Shown here: positions 26,422 to 35,900 of the stretch, piece by piece
How the letters are laid out: each line of letters opens with the position of its first letter
How positions within the stretch are numbered: position 1 is the stretch's first letter
Source of the DNA: Pinibacter soli
GTDB lineage: Bacteria; Bacteroidota; Bacteroidia; Chitinophagales; Chitinophagaceae
Length of the DNA: 64,000 bases
Direction: 5' to 3'
Assembly: GCF_029961145.1 (NCBI RefSeq)
Contig: NZ_JASBRG010000007.1
Span: forward strand, 1,096,155-1,160,154
Made by a program: the position numbers and the translations under genes
The notes under the pieces: generated by a model
Database searches by the model: none
Told to the model about the DNA's origin: nothing
The model's input: only the letters and a program-made list of their open reading frames with translations

Positions 26422-27452
26422 TGAATCTTCTCTCCTCCTTTCGCACTCGACGCATACGCAGCTTCCACACATGCCATCGTGTAAATGCAGTCGTCAACGG
26501 AATTATCAGGCGCTGGAATTTTACCATCGGCGGCTAGGAGCACTTGTTCCATGCTATAAATAAAGGCGTGCGGAAACCAGGTTCCGTTAACAGGAAGTGT
26601 TTTCCATTCCGGCTCTTTGTCTTCTTCAAGTATTACATATTCAAATACATCGGGCATGCCCTGCGGGTAGTTCATGTTCAAGCCCATTTGAATCTTAATG
26701 GCGCCACGGGTGCCTTCTATCTTTACATTCGAACATTGATATTTTGTACCAAAATCATGGCAGTGATTAACAAGAATATTCGCCCTGATCATTTCGCCGT
26801 AATCCAAAATAATGTTGGAACGTACAGACGCAAGCTCCTTCATGCGCGGATGCTTTGTTGTTTTGGCATAAACGCTTTTGGGATTGCCCAGGAAACTTCT
26901 GATAAGGTCGATGTAATGAATGCTGTGATATAAAATTTCAACGCGTGGTAATGAATATAAAAAGTCCCACAACTGCCAGGGCGTGTAAACATTGATATTG
27001 AATTCAATATCGCAAACCTCTCCTATATCTCCATGGGAAATGATTGAACGCGCCATAGCGACAAACGGCGCATAGCGCAATTGAAAATTCACCGCCGCTA
27101 ACATTTTCTTCTCATGGACAATTTGCCTGATCTGCTTTGCTTCTTCTAATGTGTTTCCCATTGGCTTTTGCAAAAGCACGTTAGCGCCATTTGGCAAAGC
27201 CTTTAATGTTTCAATGAAAGCACTTGCAGGCAGGGCAACATCAAAAACGGCATTGGCAGGAACACTTTTCACCAATGTTTCCAATGAATCAAAAACTGCG
27301 GGAACGCCGAATTTATGGGCTGTCGCGATTGCTTTTTCCTCATTCGCGTCAAAAATTCCGGCGACATTGTAACCAGAAATCTTATAAGCAGGCAAATGCG
27401 CATCATTCACTATTCCACCCGCGCCAAGAATGTATATAGGTCTTGTACTCAC
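26418..27452 (-). CDS. Gfo/Idh/MocA-family NAD(P)-dependent sugar dehydrogenase
   Basis: A 344-residue cytoplasmic oxidoreductase starting at GTG (27452). The N-terminal Rossmann fold has GAGGIVNDAHLP (residues 10-21), and the catalytic lysine lies in LLQKPMG (Lys96), here QKP instead of the common EKP. A histidine pair (His176 and His179, SIHYIDL) is in the usual active-site helix. Family members oxidise sugars or inositols to lactones or keto forms; D-apiose, D-galactose, L-fucose and L-rhamnose dehydrogenases are known in this or related families. It has no signal peptide, unlike the surrounding glycosidases. It lies 58 bases downstream of a lactonase-type amidohydrolase, so a sugar-to-lactone-to-acid sequence is plausible. 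Confidence 0.85.
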   Translation of the reverse strand: MSTRPIYILGAGGIVNDAHLPAYKISGYNVAGIFDANEEKAIATAHKFGVPAVFDSLETLVKSVPANAVFDVALPASAFIETLKALPNGANVLLQKPMGNTLEEAKQIRQIVHEKKMLAAVNFQLRYAPFVAMARSIISHGDIGEVCDIEFNINVYTPWQLWDFLYSLPRVEILYHSIHYIDLIRSFLGNPKSVYAKTTKHPRMKELASVRSNIILDYGEMIRANILVNHCHDFGTKYQCSNVKIEGTRGAIKIQMGLNMNYPQGMPDVFEYVILEEDKEPEWKTLPVNGTWFPHAFIYSMEQVLLAADGKIPAPDNSVDDCIYTMACVEAAYASSAKGGEKIQ

Positions 27453-27493
27453 TTGATCAAAGTAATGTTGAAGTTCAAATAATATTCAAGAAG

Positions 27494-27518
27494 ACGAATG
27501 CGATTCGCCCTTACGGCA
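27494..27518. repeat. GCGAATCGCATTCG palindrome overlapping the amidohydrolase stop
   Basis: Same core as the element at 33-57. On the minus strand CCGTAAGGGCGAATCGCATTCG begins in the last codon of the amidohydrolase gene, and its TAA is the stop codon. Confidence 0.8.
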
Positions 27519-28368
27519 ATTTATAAAACTGTTGCGCATTTTCGCAGAATATTTTTTTGCTAACAGCCTGGCCGAAAAGTTTTTCTATAACCTCCCTGTA
27601 GCATTGCCAGGTTTCCTTGTAGGATTCGGCTTTTAAAGAAACGGGCCAATCGCTTCCGCAGAAAACACGGTTTTCGCCAAACTGCTCCACGGCAAATGAT
27701 ATGCAAGGAGCGATTTCATCCCCCTTGCGCATTGTCTGGTTATCCTCGGCAAGCCCAAGTCCGGAAATTTTTGCGTAAAAGTTTGGATGCTTTGCGGCTT
27801 CTTTCATTAGCTCCGCCCATTTTTCGAATTTTTGGTTTTGATTAATCGGTGGTTGGCTAAGGTGATCAAACACCATGCGTAAGGACGGTATTTTTTTTGC
27901 CACAGCAATAGCTGCCTCGATGTGCTCCAGCTGCACAGCTACTATTTCGTAAGCTATGTTGTGTCCCGCCAGGATTTCAAGACTTTGCAAAACTGTTTCC
28001 TGCAACAGCCACTGAACGTTTGTTTCGTTGTGAATCAGGTGGCGAACACCTTTGAAGTATTTATTGGTAAGATATTTTTCGGCTAATAGCTGCTCCGTTT
28101 TTAACGGGTCCTGCAAAGGAAGCCAGCCGACTACTCCGGCAATCCAATCTGTGTGGCAGGCCACTTCCAGCATCCAGTCAGTATCTTCCAGGTTATTGGC
28201 AGCCTGTACAAGAACGCCTTTTACAATATTCAGCTCCTTGCGGTCGCTTTCAATTTCATGAATATTATAAGTGCGTTTGAGCACAGGGTTTTCGTTGTCC
28301 AACCATGCATACCTGGCATGATCAAGATCCCAAACATGAATATGTGTATCAATAATCGGATTAAACAT
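27511..28368 (-). CDS. Amidohydrolase-fold sugar lactonase (COG3618)
   Basis: A 285-residue cytoplasmic metal-dependent hydrolase of the L-fuconolactonase / L-rhamnonolactonase group. The metal-binding HxH motif is at the start (IIDTHIHVWD, His9 and His11), a second histidine sits in FDHLSQPP (His169), and the C-terminal aspartate is in FCGSDWPV (Asp240). The family opens 1,4-lactones to the free aldonic acid. It lies directly before the Gfo/Idh/MocA gene. The 240 bases between it and the CoA-transferase genes contain no other gene, so it could have its own promoter. Substrate cannot be read from the sequence; L-rhamnose, L-fucose, L-galactose or apiose lactones would all fit this locus. Confidence 0.85.
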   Translation of the reverse strand: MFNPIIDTHIHVWDLDHARYAWLDNENPVLKRTYNIHEIESDRKELNIVKGVLVQAANNLEDTDWMLEVACHTDWIAGVVGWLPLQDPLKTEQLLAEKYLTNKYFKGVRHLIHNETNVQWLLQETVLQSLEILAGHNIAYEIVAVQLEHIEAAIAVAKKIPSLRMVFDHLSQPPINQNQKFEKWAELMKEAAKHPNFYAKISGLGLAEDNQTMRKGDEIAPCISFAVEQFGENRVFCGSDWPVSLKAESYKETWQCYREVIEKLFGQAVSKKIFCENAQQFYKLP

Positions 28369-28608
28369 GGAGCCTCAAGCAATCTTGTAAATTGGTTAAA
28401 ATCAGAGTTTTGTGAGGCGACCATCAGTTAAGAAAGGTATGTAAATGACAAATCCGTTCTGTAGCCAGGTAACCTAGCTGCAATATAGCGCAATTGCCAT
28501 AATAGCAAGCACCGTTAGAACGAGATTACGACCATTCTAGGAGAAAATTGCCCGAAATTGGGCTCAATATGGTTAAACTGGTACTATAGAGAGAGGAAAC
28601 AGTATTTT

Positions 28609-29757
28609 TTAAGGTGTAACCGAAAATTGTTCTTCTATCTCTGCATTGTGTTCGCCTAACACAGGCGCACCTAAAGTTGAATCCAACATTTTGCCATCAA
28701 TGCGAACAGGGCACCGGGTTGTTCTCACCGTATGACCAGCGCCGGTACGCACTTCCATTTCCATGTGCAACAATTTGTAAGCATCTTTCTGCATCAGCAT
28801 GTCATAGTCCATGACTTCCGAGCACCAGATACCAGCGGGTTCCAGCAACGACAACCAATGTGCGGTTGTTTGCGGCCCAAGATGTTCCGTCAGGACATTC
28901 TTAATTTCATCACGCTTCGAGAACCATTCGTCTTTGTCTTGGAAACTATCTAATTCATTACAAACCAACGTCTTTCCGAGCATAGGTATATCTCCCATTG
29001 CCAGCGCAATGTAGCCGTCAGCAGTTTTGTAGATGCCGTATGGGGCGGAAAGATAGGCATTGCCATTACTGATGGCACTCCGTTGTGGCAATTGGCCTCC
29101 ATCGTTATAAAAACAAGTGAGCAATTCAAATTGGAAGTCGAGAATACTTTCCAGCATGCTTACCTGCACCAACCCTCCTATTCCCAAAGCGCCACGGCGA
29201 TACAATGCCGCCAGCAGTCCCTGGGCCAGATGAGTTCCGGTTAAAATATCTACAACAGCCACGCCTGTTGGCGTTGGCTTTTTGTCTTTGTTGTGACTCA
29301 GCCACGAAAGGCCTGAGATAGCTTGTAGCAGCAAATCCTGTCCCGGCAAGCCTTTCCACGGGCCTTCGTCGCCATAACCACTTACTTCGCCGTAAACAAT
29401 TTGCGGATTTATTTTCTTCACATCATCATAAGTCAAACCAAGTCTCTTCATTACACCAGGTCTGAAATTGTGAATCATTACATCTGCTTTTGCAATCAGT
29501 TGTTTGATTTTTTTCAGATCGTCTTCATCTTTCAAATCTGCAGCATAGCTCTGTTTGTTACGATTGATGGCGTGAAAAATAGTAGACTCACCTTCGATCA
29601 TTACGTCTGAAACGTAAAGCTGGCGGCAGATATCGCCTGTTCCCTTTTTCTCTATCTTGATTACCTGAGCACCCATGTCGGCCAACCTCAGACTGGCTGA
29701 GGGTCCCGATAAGAATTGACTAAAATCCAACACAATGATGTCCTGCAATAATTTCAT
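28609..29757 (-). CDS. Class III (CaiB/BaiF) CoA-transferase, copy 2
   Basis: A 382-residue cytoplasmic CoA-transferase of family III. The N-terminal motif is GPSASLRLADMGAQVIKIE, and the conserved HNFRPG block is at residues 96-101. The catalytic aspartate that carries the acyl anhydride is present in VVDILTG (Asp170). These enzymes move CoA from succinyl-CoA, acetyl-CoA or another ester to a carboxylic acid. The gene follows copy 1 after two bases, so translation is probably coupled. Paired class III subunits that act as heteromers are known (SmtAB, BbsEF). Confidence 0.9.
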   Translation of the reverse strand: MKLLQDIIVLDFSQFLSGPSASLRLADMGAQVIKIEKKGTGDICRQLYVSDVMIEGESTIFHAINRNKQSYAADLKDEDDLKKIKQLIAKADVMIHNFRPGVMKRLGLTYDDVKKINPQIVYGEVSGYGDEGPWKGLPGQDLLLQAISGLSWLSHNKDKKPTPTGVAVVDILTGTHLAQGLLAALYRRGALGIGGLVQVSMLESILDFQFELLTCFYNDGGQLPQRSAISNGNAYLSAPYGIYKTADGYIALAMGDIPMLGKTLVCNELDSFQDKDEWFSKRDEIKNVLTEHLGPQTTAHWLSLLEPAGIWCSEVMDYDMLMQKDAYKLLHMEMEVRTGAGHTVRTTRCPVRIDGKMLDSTLGAPVLGEHNAEIEEQFSVTP

Positions 29758-29759
29758 GG

Positions 29760-30932
29760 CTAAAGTTTTGGCTGCGTGAACAAATGCTCACTTAAAATTT
29801 CCTCCTGAATTTTTTGATTGTGTTCTCCTAACAACGGAGCTGGTGTGCCGGAATAAATTCTGCTACCGTCTATTTTGATGGGACATCTGGTTGTTGTAAT
29901 ATCTGCTCCGGGAACATTGATGGTTTGTTCCATTTCGAGGCACAGATAACCTTCATGTGTGGAAAGCTGTTGCCAGTCCATTATTTCCATTGACCACAAA
30001 CCAGCTGCATGCAACTTTTCAAGCCAGTAAGAAGAACGATTGCCTGCAACATGCTGTGCAATCAGTTCTTTTATTTCATCTCTTTTTGCAAAGGCATCGC
30101 TTTGCGAATAGCTATGTAAAATATGGCAATCAATCGCGGTGGCAAGTTGTGCAAGACTCATCATGGCAATTGCAAGGTACCCATCCTGCGTAGCATAAAC
30201 GCCGTAGGGCGCACTGAGCAAGGGATTGGCGTTGCTTATCTTGCTTCTTACGGGTTGTTGTCCGGAAGCAAAATAAGTGGTCAACAACTCAAACTGAAAG
30301 TCAAGCAATGATTCCATTAAGCTTGTTTCCACTAAAGCACCCTGACCTGTTTTTTGTCTTCTGATGAGTGCTGCTAAAATACCTTGTACCAGCTGTGCGC
30401 CACACAAATTATCACCGATAGATACACCGCAAGGCACAGGCGCATCACCCTGGTCGCCGCTTGCATATGCAAGACCCGTGATGGATTGCAACAGCAAATC
30501 CTGTCCCGGCTTGCCTTGCCAGGCACCGGCTTTTCCGTAACCGGAAATTTCTGCGTAAATGAGTGACGGATTAATTTGTTTTACAGTAGAATAATCCAGC
30601 CCTATTTTCTCCATTACTCCCGGTCTGAAATTGTGGATCAACACGTCTGCCTTTGCAATCAGCTGTTTAACCGTTTGCAATTCTTCCGCATCTTTAAGGT
30701 CGGCTGTAAAACTTTCTTTGTTCCTGTTGATGGTGTGAAATAGCAAGCTGTCGCTGCCCACCCAGAGATTCTTGATGGACAATTTTCTTCCGGCTTCTCC
30801 CTTTTCGGGATGCTCGATCTTTATCACCCTTGCGCCAAGATCTGCAAGTCGCAGACCGGCTGAAGGGCCTGAGAGGTACTGGCAAAACTCCAGTACAACT
30901 AATCCTTTTAATGGCAAGACAATGTCGGTCAT
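29760..30932 (-). CDS. Class III (CaiB/BaiF) CoA-transferase, copy 1
   Basis: A 390-residue paralogue of the next gene, aligned over its whole length (shared GPSAxLRLADxGAxVIKIE, HNFRPGVM, PGQDLLLQ). It retains the catalytic aspartate in SIGDNLCG (Asp174). The ATG at 30932 overlaps the MaoC stop codon by one base (TGATG), evidence of one operon. The longer frame starts at a TTG. The substrate is unknown; a hydroxy or unsaturated acid is likely because of the adjacent MaoC-type hydratase. Confidence 0.9.
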   Translation of the reverse strand: MTDIVLPLKGLVVLEFCQYLSGPSAGLRLADLGARVIKIEHPEKGEAGRKLSIKNLWVGSDSLLFHTINRNKESFTADLKDAEELQTVKQLIAKADVLIHNFRPGVMEKIGLDYSTVKQINPSLIYAEISGYGKAGAWQGKPGQDLLLQSITGLAYASGDQGDAPVPCGVSIGDNLCGAQLVQGILAALIRRQKTGQGALVETSLMESLLDFQFELLTTYFASGQQPVRSKISNANPLLSAPYGVYATQDGYLAIAMMSLAQLATAIDCHILHSYSQSDAFAKRDEIKELIAQHVAGNRSSYWLEKLHAAGLWSMEIMDWQQLSTHEGYLCLEMEQTINVPGADITTTRCPIKIDGSRIYSGTPAPLLGEHNQKIQEEILSEHLFTQPKL

Positions 30933-31378
30933 CAAGCAATTGTTTTTCGTTGAACGAGATACACGTGCTCACAAACCATCACCAGTTCGTTATGCTGGTT
31001 AAATGTTTCCACTGATTCAAATACTAATCCAAATCCAGGCTTCTTGTGATCTTCTTTCGCAACAATGGTCGTCTTAACGTTGATGGAATCGTCGATAAAA
31101 ACCGGTTTTACAAAGCGAAGGCGGTTATAGCCGTAAGTCATCGCCAATTCGTTGATATCCGAAGCTGTAAGTCCTATTGCTATGCTAAACACCAGTGTAC
31201 CATGCGCCATCCGTTTTTTAAAAGGCTGCGTCTCGCACCATTCTGCATCCATGTGATGAGGAAAAAAATCACCCGTCTGCGCGGCATGTAAATTAATATC
31301 CTTTTCTGTAATTGCCTTCGAAAGGGTTTGCCTGCCTTCGCCTAAAAGGATCTCCTCAAACCACCTGTTTTGCGCCAT
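30932..31378 (-). CDS. MaoC-type enoyl-CoA hydratase
   Basis: A 148-residue hot-dog-fold protein with the R-specific hydratase motif D-x-x-P-x-H-x-D: [10 protein letters not shown], with Asp37 and His42 as catalytic pair, followed by MAHGTLV. It adds water to or removes it from a CoA ester. It is the first gene of the cassette and has no signal peptide. MaoC with class III CoA-transferases is the gene pair used for mesaconyl-CoA / methylmalyl-CoA interconversion in other bacteria, but no CitE-like lyase is visible here, so that route is not demonstrated. Confidence 0.88.
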   Translation of the reverse strand: MAQNRWFEEILLGEGRQTLSKAITEKDINLHAAQTGDFFPHHMDAEWCETQPFKKRMAHGTLVFSIAIGLTASDINELAMTYGYNRLRFVKPVFIDDSINVKTTIVAKEDHKKPGFGLVFESVETFNQHNELVMVCEHVYLVQRKTIA

Positions 31379-31551
31379 ACTCCGCTCTTTTGAATCTGGT
31401 TGTGATACAATGCGAACTTAGCGTGGAAAACAGTTTGGCGCAATAGATTATTTGCAAAAAGCGATGGATTATATTCCAATTTCGATTGTTATTACCCGGA
31501 GCGAGATGTGCTAGGTGCAACAGTCGAGAAAGTCTTAGACTCTAATGTTTC

Positions 31552-31645
31552 CCACTAAGGCACTAAGGACACTTAGCCGCACTAAGGGTTGTTCAACTTT
31601 AGACCTCCCTTAGTGGAACTTAGTGTCCTTAGCGTCTTAGCGATA
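31552..31645. repeat. CACTAAGG-family inverted repeat, copy 3
   Basis: Left words CACTAAGGCACTAAGGACACT, right inverse AACTTAGTGTCCTTAGCGTCTTAG, about 40 bases apart. It lies about 25 bases downstream of the five-bladed propeller gene that ends at 31670. The remaining 31379-31551 has no recognisable feature. Confidence 0.8.
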
Positions 31646-31669
31646 AGTCTTCGCGTCTCAAATAAGAAA

Positions 31670-32776
31670 CTATTTTACAAACTCCACCTTACTCTTGCCC
31701 TTATCAACCGATGTTGCCACGGCAATGCCGCGATGATCAGCTTTGTCAACCGCACAATAGAAATGATAAACTACGCCCTTGTACTTAACTACGTAAGATT
31801 TGTGAGCCCATTTCGCATCGAATGGCTCTGAAGATTGAATTAGATTATCGCCCGTCCAGCCGGTCCAATGTACAAGATCGTATGAACATGCAAAGCGATT
31901 GTAGGCGCCGTCCTTATTGCCTTTCCAGAAGGCACCGAAATAAAACATTACCCATACATCCCCAATTTTCTGGATCACCGGATCGCCGGTAATACCAACA
32001 GGATGATGCATTACAGGCTCCTGCTCATAGCGTTTCCATGTTTTCATATCATTTGATACAGCCATGCCGATCCTTTCATACCATCTTGTTTTAATATTGT
32101 TAATAGCAGAATCTCCATTTGCATTATAGAACATTACGAAAGGGTAACCCGTCAATTTTTGCTTATCCCAAATGATAGAACTTTTAAACAGCTTCTTATT
32201 TTCCCACCATCTCACATCTTTATCTTTCGCAGTTAAAACCGGTGCAGGAAACCGCTTCCACTCGTGCGCCTTTGCTGCATCGCCTGAAGTGTAGGCCATG
32301 CTTATCGCAAGCGCTCCAGCCTCATACCCTCTTTCATTGCCGCCAAAATATGACATCCAGTATTTGCCATCATACTTTTGAAGATTGCAAGAACCGCCCC
32401 ATGCATAATCTTCCAATGCCACATAACCGGCTTTCTGATGCGTATCCCACTGCGTTGTATCACTGAATGACAACATTTTTCCCAATGTTTTCCATTGCAA
32501 TAAATCATTACTTGTTGCAAGCCATGTTTCATACCCACGGCCGTCAAATTGAATGTAACTCATGTACCACTCATTTCCTTTGCGGAAGACGGTGGGGCAA
32601 TCAATTTTCTTTTCGTTGCTTTCCGGCACAACTACAAGCCCATATTTATAAGGCGTTTTGACTTCTTCATAAATTTTTTGCATTGTTGCCTGCGGCACTT
32701 CTTTCACGTTTTGTGCCTTCGCAGCAAAAGAAATTATTAATGCAAAAAAGAGTTTGAAATATATAAAGCGTTTCAT
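31670..32776 (-). CDS. Five-bladed beta-propeller glycosidase, GH143-like candidate
   Basis: A 368-residue exported protein with signal peptide ending AKAQ. The blades show repeated motifs (DCPTVFRKGNEWYMSYIQFDGRG, YDGKYWMSYFGG, YPFVMFYNANGD, GDVWVMFYFGAFW), typical of GH43/GH32/GH143-like propellers. The opening (IYEEVKTPYKYGL) resembles my memory of the N-terminal half of BT1020, the GH143 enzyme that releases DHA from rhamnogalacturonan II; this needs alignment. Other options are a GH43-type arabinofuranosidase or a GH130-like enzyme. It is last in the eight-gene glycosidase run. Confidence 0.6.
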   Translation of the reverse strand: MKRFIYFKLFFALIISFAAKAQNVKEVPQATMQKIYEEVKTPYKYGLVVVPESNEKKIDCPTVFRKGNEWYMSYIQFDGRGYETWLATSNDLLQWKTLGKMLSFSDTTQWDTHQKAGYVALEDYAWGGSCNLQKYDGKYWMSYFGGNERGYEAGALAISMAYTSGDAAKAHEWKRFPAPVLTAKDKDVRWWENKKLFKSSIIWDKQKLTGYPFVMFYNANGDSAINNIKTRWYERIGMAVSNDMKTWKRYEQEPVMHHPVGITGDPVIQKIGDVWVMFYFGAFWKGNKDGAYNRFACSYDLVHWTGWTGDNLIQSSEPFDAKWAHKSYVVKYKGVVYHFYCAVDKADHRGIAVATSVDKGKSKVEFVK

Positions 32777-32842
32777 TTTTTGTTTTTAATCGTAAAAAAT
32801 CATCAGGACATTTTTGAGCCCGGCCATATTGCTACTATTGAA

Positions 32843-32861
32843 CTTTTCTTGCGTCGCACTC
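32843..32861. repeat. CTTTTCTTGCGTCGCACTC dispersed repeat, copy 1
   Basis: A 19-base word matching the inverse of 62318-62336 exactly, with extra similarity on both sides (GGCC upstream, TATTGAGC downstream). It lies in the gap between the GH106 gene and the propeller gene. The opposite copy lies between the second SusD and the CE12 gene. Confidence 0.7.
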
Positions 32862-32909
32862 GTCAACTGTTGTATTCTATTGAGCATTGTGCTAGCAAGC
32901 AATGCCTCG

Positions 32910-35900
32910 CTATTTCTCCTTCAACAACACCACCGGCCCCAGCAAACCCGCCGGTATCAAAGGCTTACCTTCTAGTCTATACGGCGATTCTGTATTCGTA
33001 ACCCTTTCCGCTTCCGGCAATGAATGATCTCCGATCAATCTGTTTGCCCAAGTATTCGTTACTTCTATTTCCAACTTATTCACTCCAACTTTCAACGCCT
33101 TTGTGATATCCACCCGATAAGGCGCCGTCCACGCGACGCCGCAGTTTACTCCATTCACTTTTATTTGTGCAATGTTGTTTACCACTCCCACATCTAACCA
33201 TATTCTGTTGCTTACGGCCAACGCATTCCAGTTAAAAGTTGTCGAATAAATTGCGGTGCCTGAATAATACTTCACACTATCATTGCTATTGACCGTCCAA
33301 TCCGCAAGTGTTTTGAATTCCTGTGATTCTACCGGCCCACCATATGTTTTGTCAAACATAACATTCCACGAACTATTCATAGTAGAAAGTGTCGTAAACT
33401 CGAAACGATTATATCCTGTAGAAGATTTCACTTTCTTACCGACGTCTTTTTTTATGATCACAAACAAAGATCCACTTGCTTCAAGACCTAATGGCAGCAA
33501 TGTTCTTCCGTTAGCCACTTTCCAGTTTTTTGCAGACAACGTCCGGTTTGTTACAGCATCATAGATTTCTGCTACACCTCCTGATACCCTCAGCGAAGCA
33601 TTGACTGAAACAGGTTTATCACCCTGATTACTGATGAAATAAATATCCGTACTACCATCAACTCTATGCGTGTAAGCAATATTCTTAATCGGGCTATTCC
33701 GGTTGTCGGTAAAAATCACATCGCGCTGTAACCCGAAGTTTTCAAAATCACTTTTCAGATAAGGCACTTCTGCAACCCGCTCTTTGCCGGTACTACGAAT
33801 TTCGTCGAGGATACTTTTTAAAACCGCATCATCTTTTGAAGATGCCAATCCCGTCGTTTCTTTTAATCCATCAGGAAGCAAAATATTAGCGCCTTGTTTC
33901 ACCAATTGCAATATGTGCTTTGCAACTGGAAGGCTCATAATCGTACCATCGGTCAACATCGGATGTTTTGAAGGAATAACGAGCACCCGGTAAATCGCTC
34001 CGCCCGGCAATGCGATACGGCCATTCTTTACTTCAGCGGTCAGCAAGGCATCAACATTGATGCAATCATACGCATAGCCATTTAACGGATTTACCCAATC
34101 TTTGGGTTCTGAAATATTTGTGCTCCAAACACTCGCGGGCATTTCTTTAACAGGTACACCAACATTTTGCAAACGTTTTTCCTCCCTTTCAAACTCGTCT
34201 TTTCCCATCACACCGGGCAATGTATAAATAAGCCTTTCAGGCAAAATGGAACGCCTCGGAATTTCTTCTCCTGTAAATACTGCAACATCAGCGACAGGTA
34301 CTCCACGCTGCAATAACTTCTGACAACGTATCGCATACTCAACCCAGGCCGCACCGGGCTTCCACCATGTTTGATCGCGTTGAAAATACAAGCCAACAGA
34401 ATTGAGCGTCATGCCCGGCTTTCTATCTAACCACGGATTGTGCGCAAACACATGATATACCATGCGATTGATGCCTAAAGCATAATTGCGATCCAGCAAA
34501 GATTTTAACATGGCAGGGTGTTCATCCCATGCCATTCTTAACTCAGTAAAGCCTTCTGCCTGGATAATTCTCTTTTTATAGATATGTGCTGCAGAAATCG
34601 CGTCCAGCATATCATTGGGCTTGTCATGGGTTGGACTTCTCAACCAAAATTCACCCATTGGTATGTCAACATACTTATAGTGTAGCATACCATCACTTGT
34701 CATTGTTGGCGCTACACTTTCTGCAGTAAACAAGCATCCCTTTTCATGCGAAAGTTTCGCTAGGGTTGCATAAAATTTGTCCCCAATTAGATCAACGATC
34801 GTTTGTCTTACATCACGCAGAAAACGCTCTGAAACATCTGCGCTTTCGACGGGAACACCTGTCATCACAGGCAAATACCGCATCATGTCATACCCGCGTC
34901 GCTTTGCAAATTCTGCTGCAAAATTTGATGACCAGTTCTGACTGCCGCATTCCCAACTATCCACATGAAACACTTTCAACACCTGTTGCGCCAATCCCTG
35001 ATCTGTATTCTTATACACTGCTCCAAACCAATTGTCGAACTGCAATTTGATCGCATCTACATTAAACTTATCACACTCAAGTCCTTTACCGCCGCCACCT
35101 GTAGCATTGGTATGCTCGGTTGAAGTATGCCCTATTCGCAGGATTGTCCATTTGCCAGCCGGCACTTTCCATTGCAGGCGACCATCTGCATCTACAAATT
35201 TGGAAAGATCAACAATCGATGAAAGCTGCACACACATTGCATCAGACACTTGTTGCGATGTCGTTGGCAAACTGATGCGCCATACTTCTCCTGTTTTTCC
35301 TTCATACTGGTTGATCTGGGGTTTGCCAAACAATTCCAGCCCATTCAGTTTCAAAACTGGCTTCCACTTCGCCGCATCTAGGTCTTCAGACCCTGGTTCT
35401 GTTCCTTCTTTATCGTATGTAAATCGAAAATACTTTGCAGTAACGGGTTCTATCACATGCGTAACAGGTGCATCTGTATCCTGCCAGCCATGACGCGGAG
35501 GAGTTAGCTGCGTTACAAATCTGAAATTCGTTCCATCATCACTCACTTCTATTTTTAAGCGATGCGACTGGTAATTATTTCCCCCCGTTGTAATCAAAAT
35601 TGAGCGACAAGTAAATGGTTGCTGAAAGGAGTATTGAATCCAGCAAGGTTTATCACTTTTTACGCCTTCTTTATTTCCACGCTTAACCAGCAATTGTGCA
35701 TTCGCTCCCTCAATATTTGTTGTAACAACTGGCACTGTACTGCGTGTAGAAATATCTGCGTCATGAGGTGTAGGATACGCCAGAATTTTTATGTCGTGAT
35801 AATAATTTTCATTGTATTGCGGTTTTGGCAAGATTGCGTTAAAGGCTGCGTTGCCTTCTACAATAGTATCAACACTCACAATTTTCTGCATGGACATTTC

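Noticed and set aside
28369-28608. Possible small RNA or gene between the amidohydrolase and CoA-transferase
   Set aside because: No tRNA-like fold, hairpin-T-tract or supported reading frame was seen in these 240 bases.
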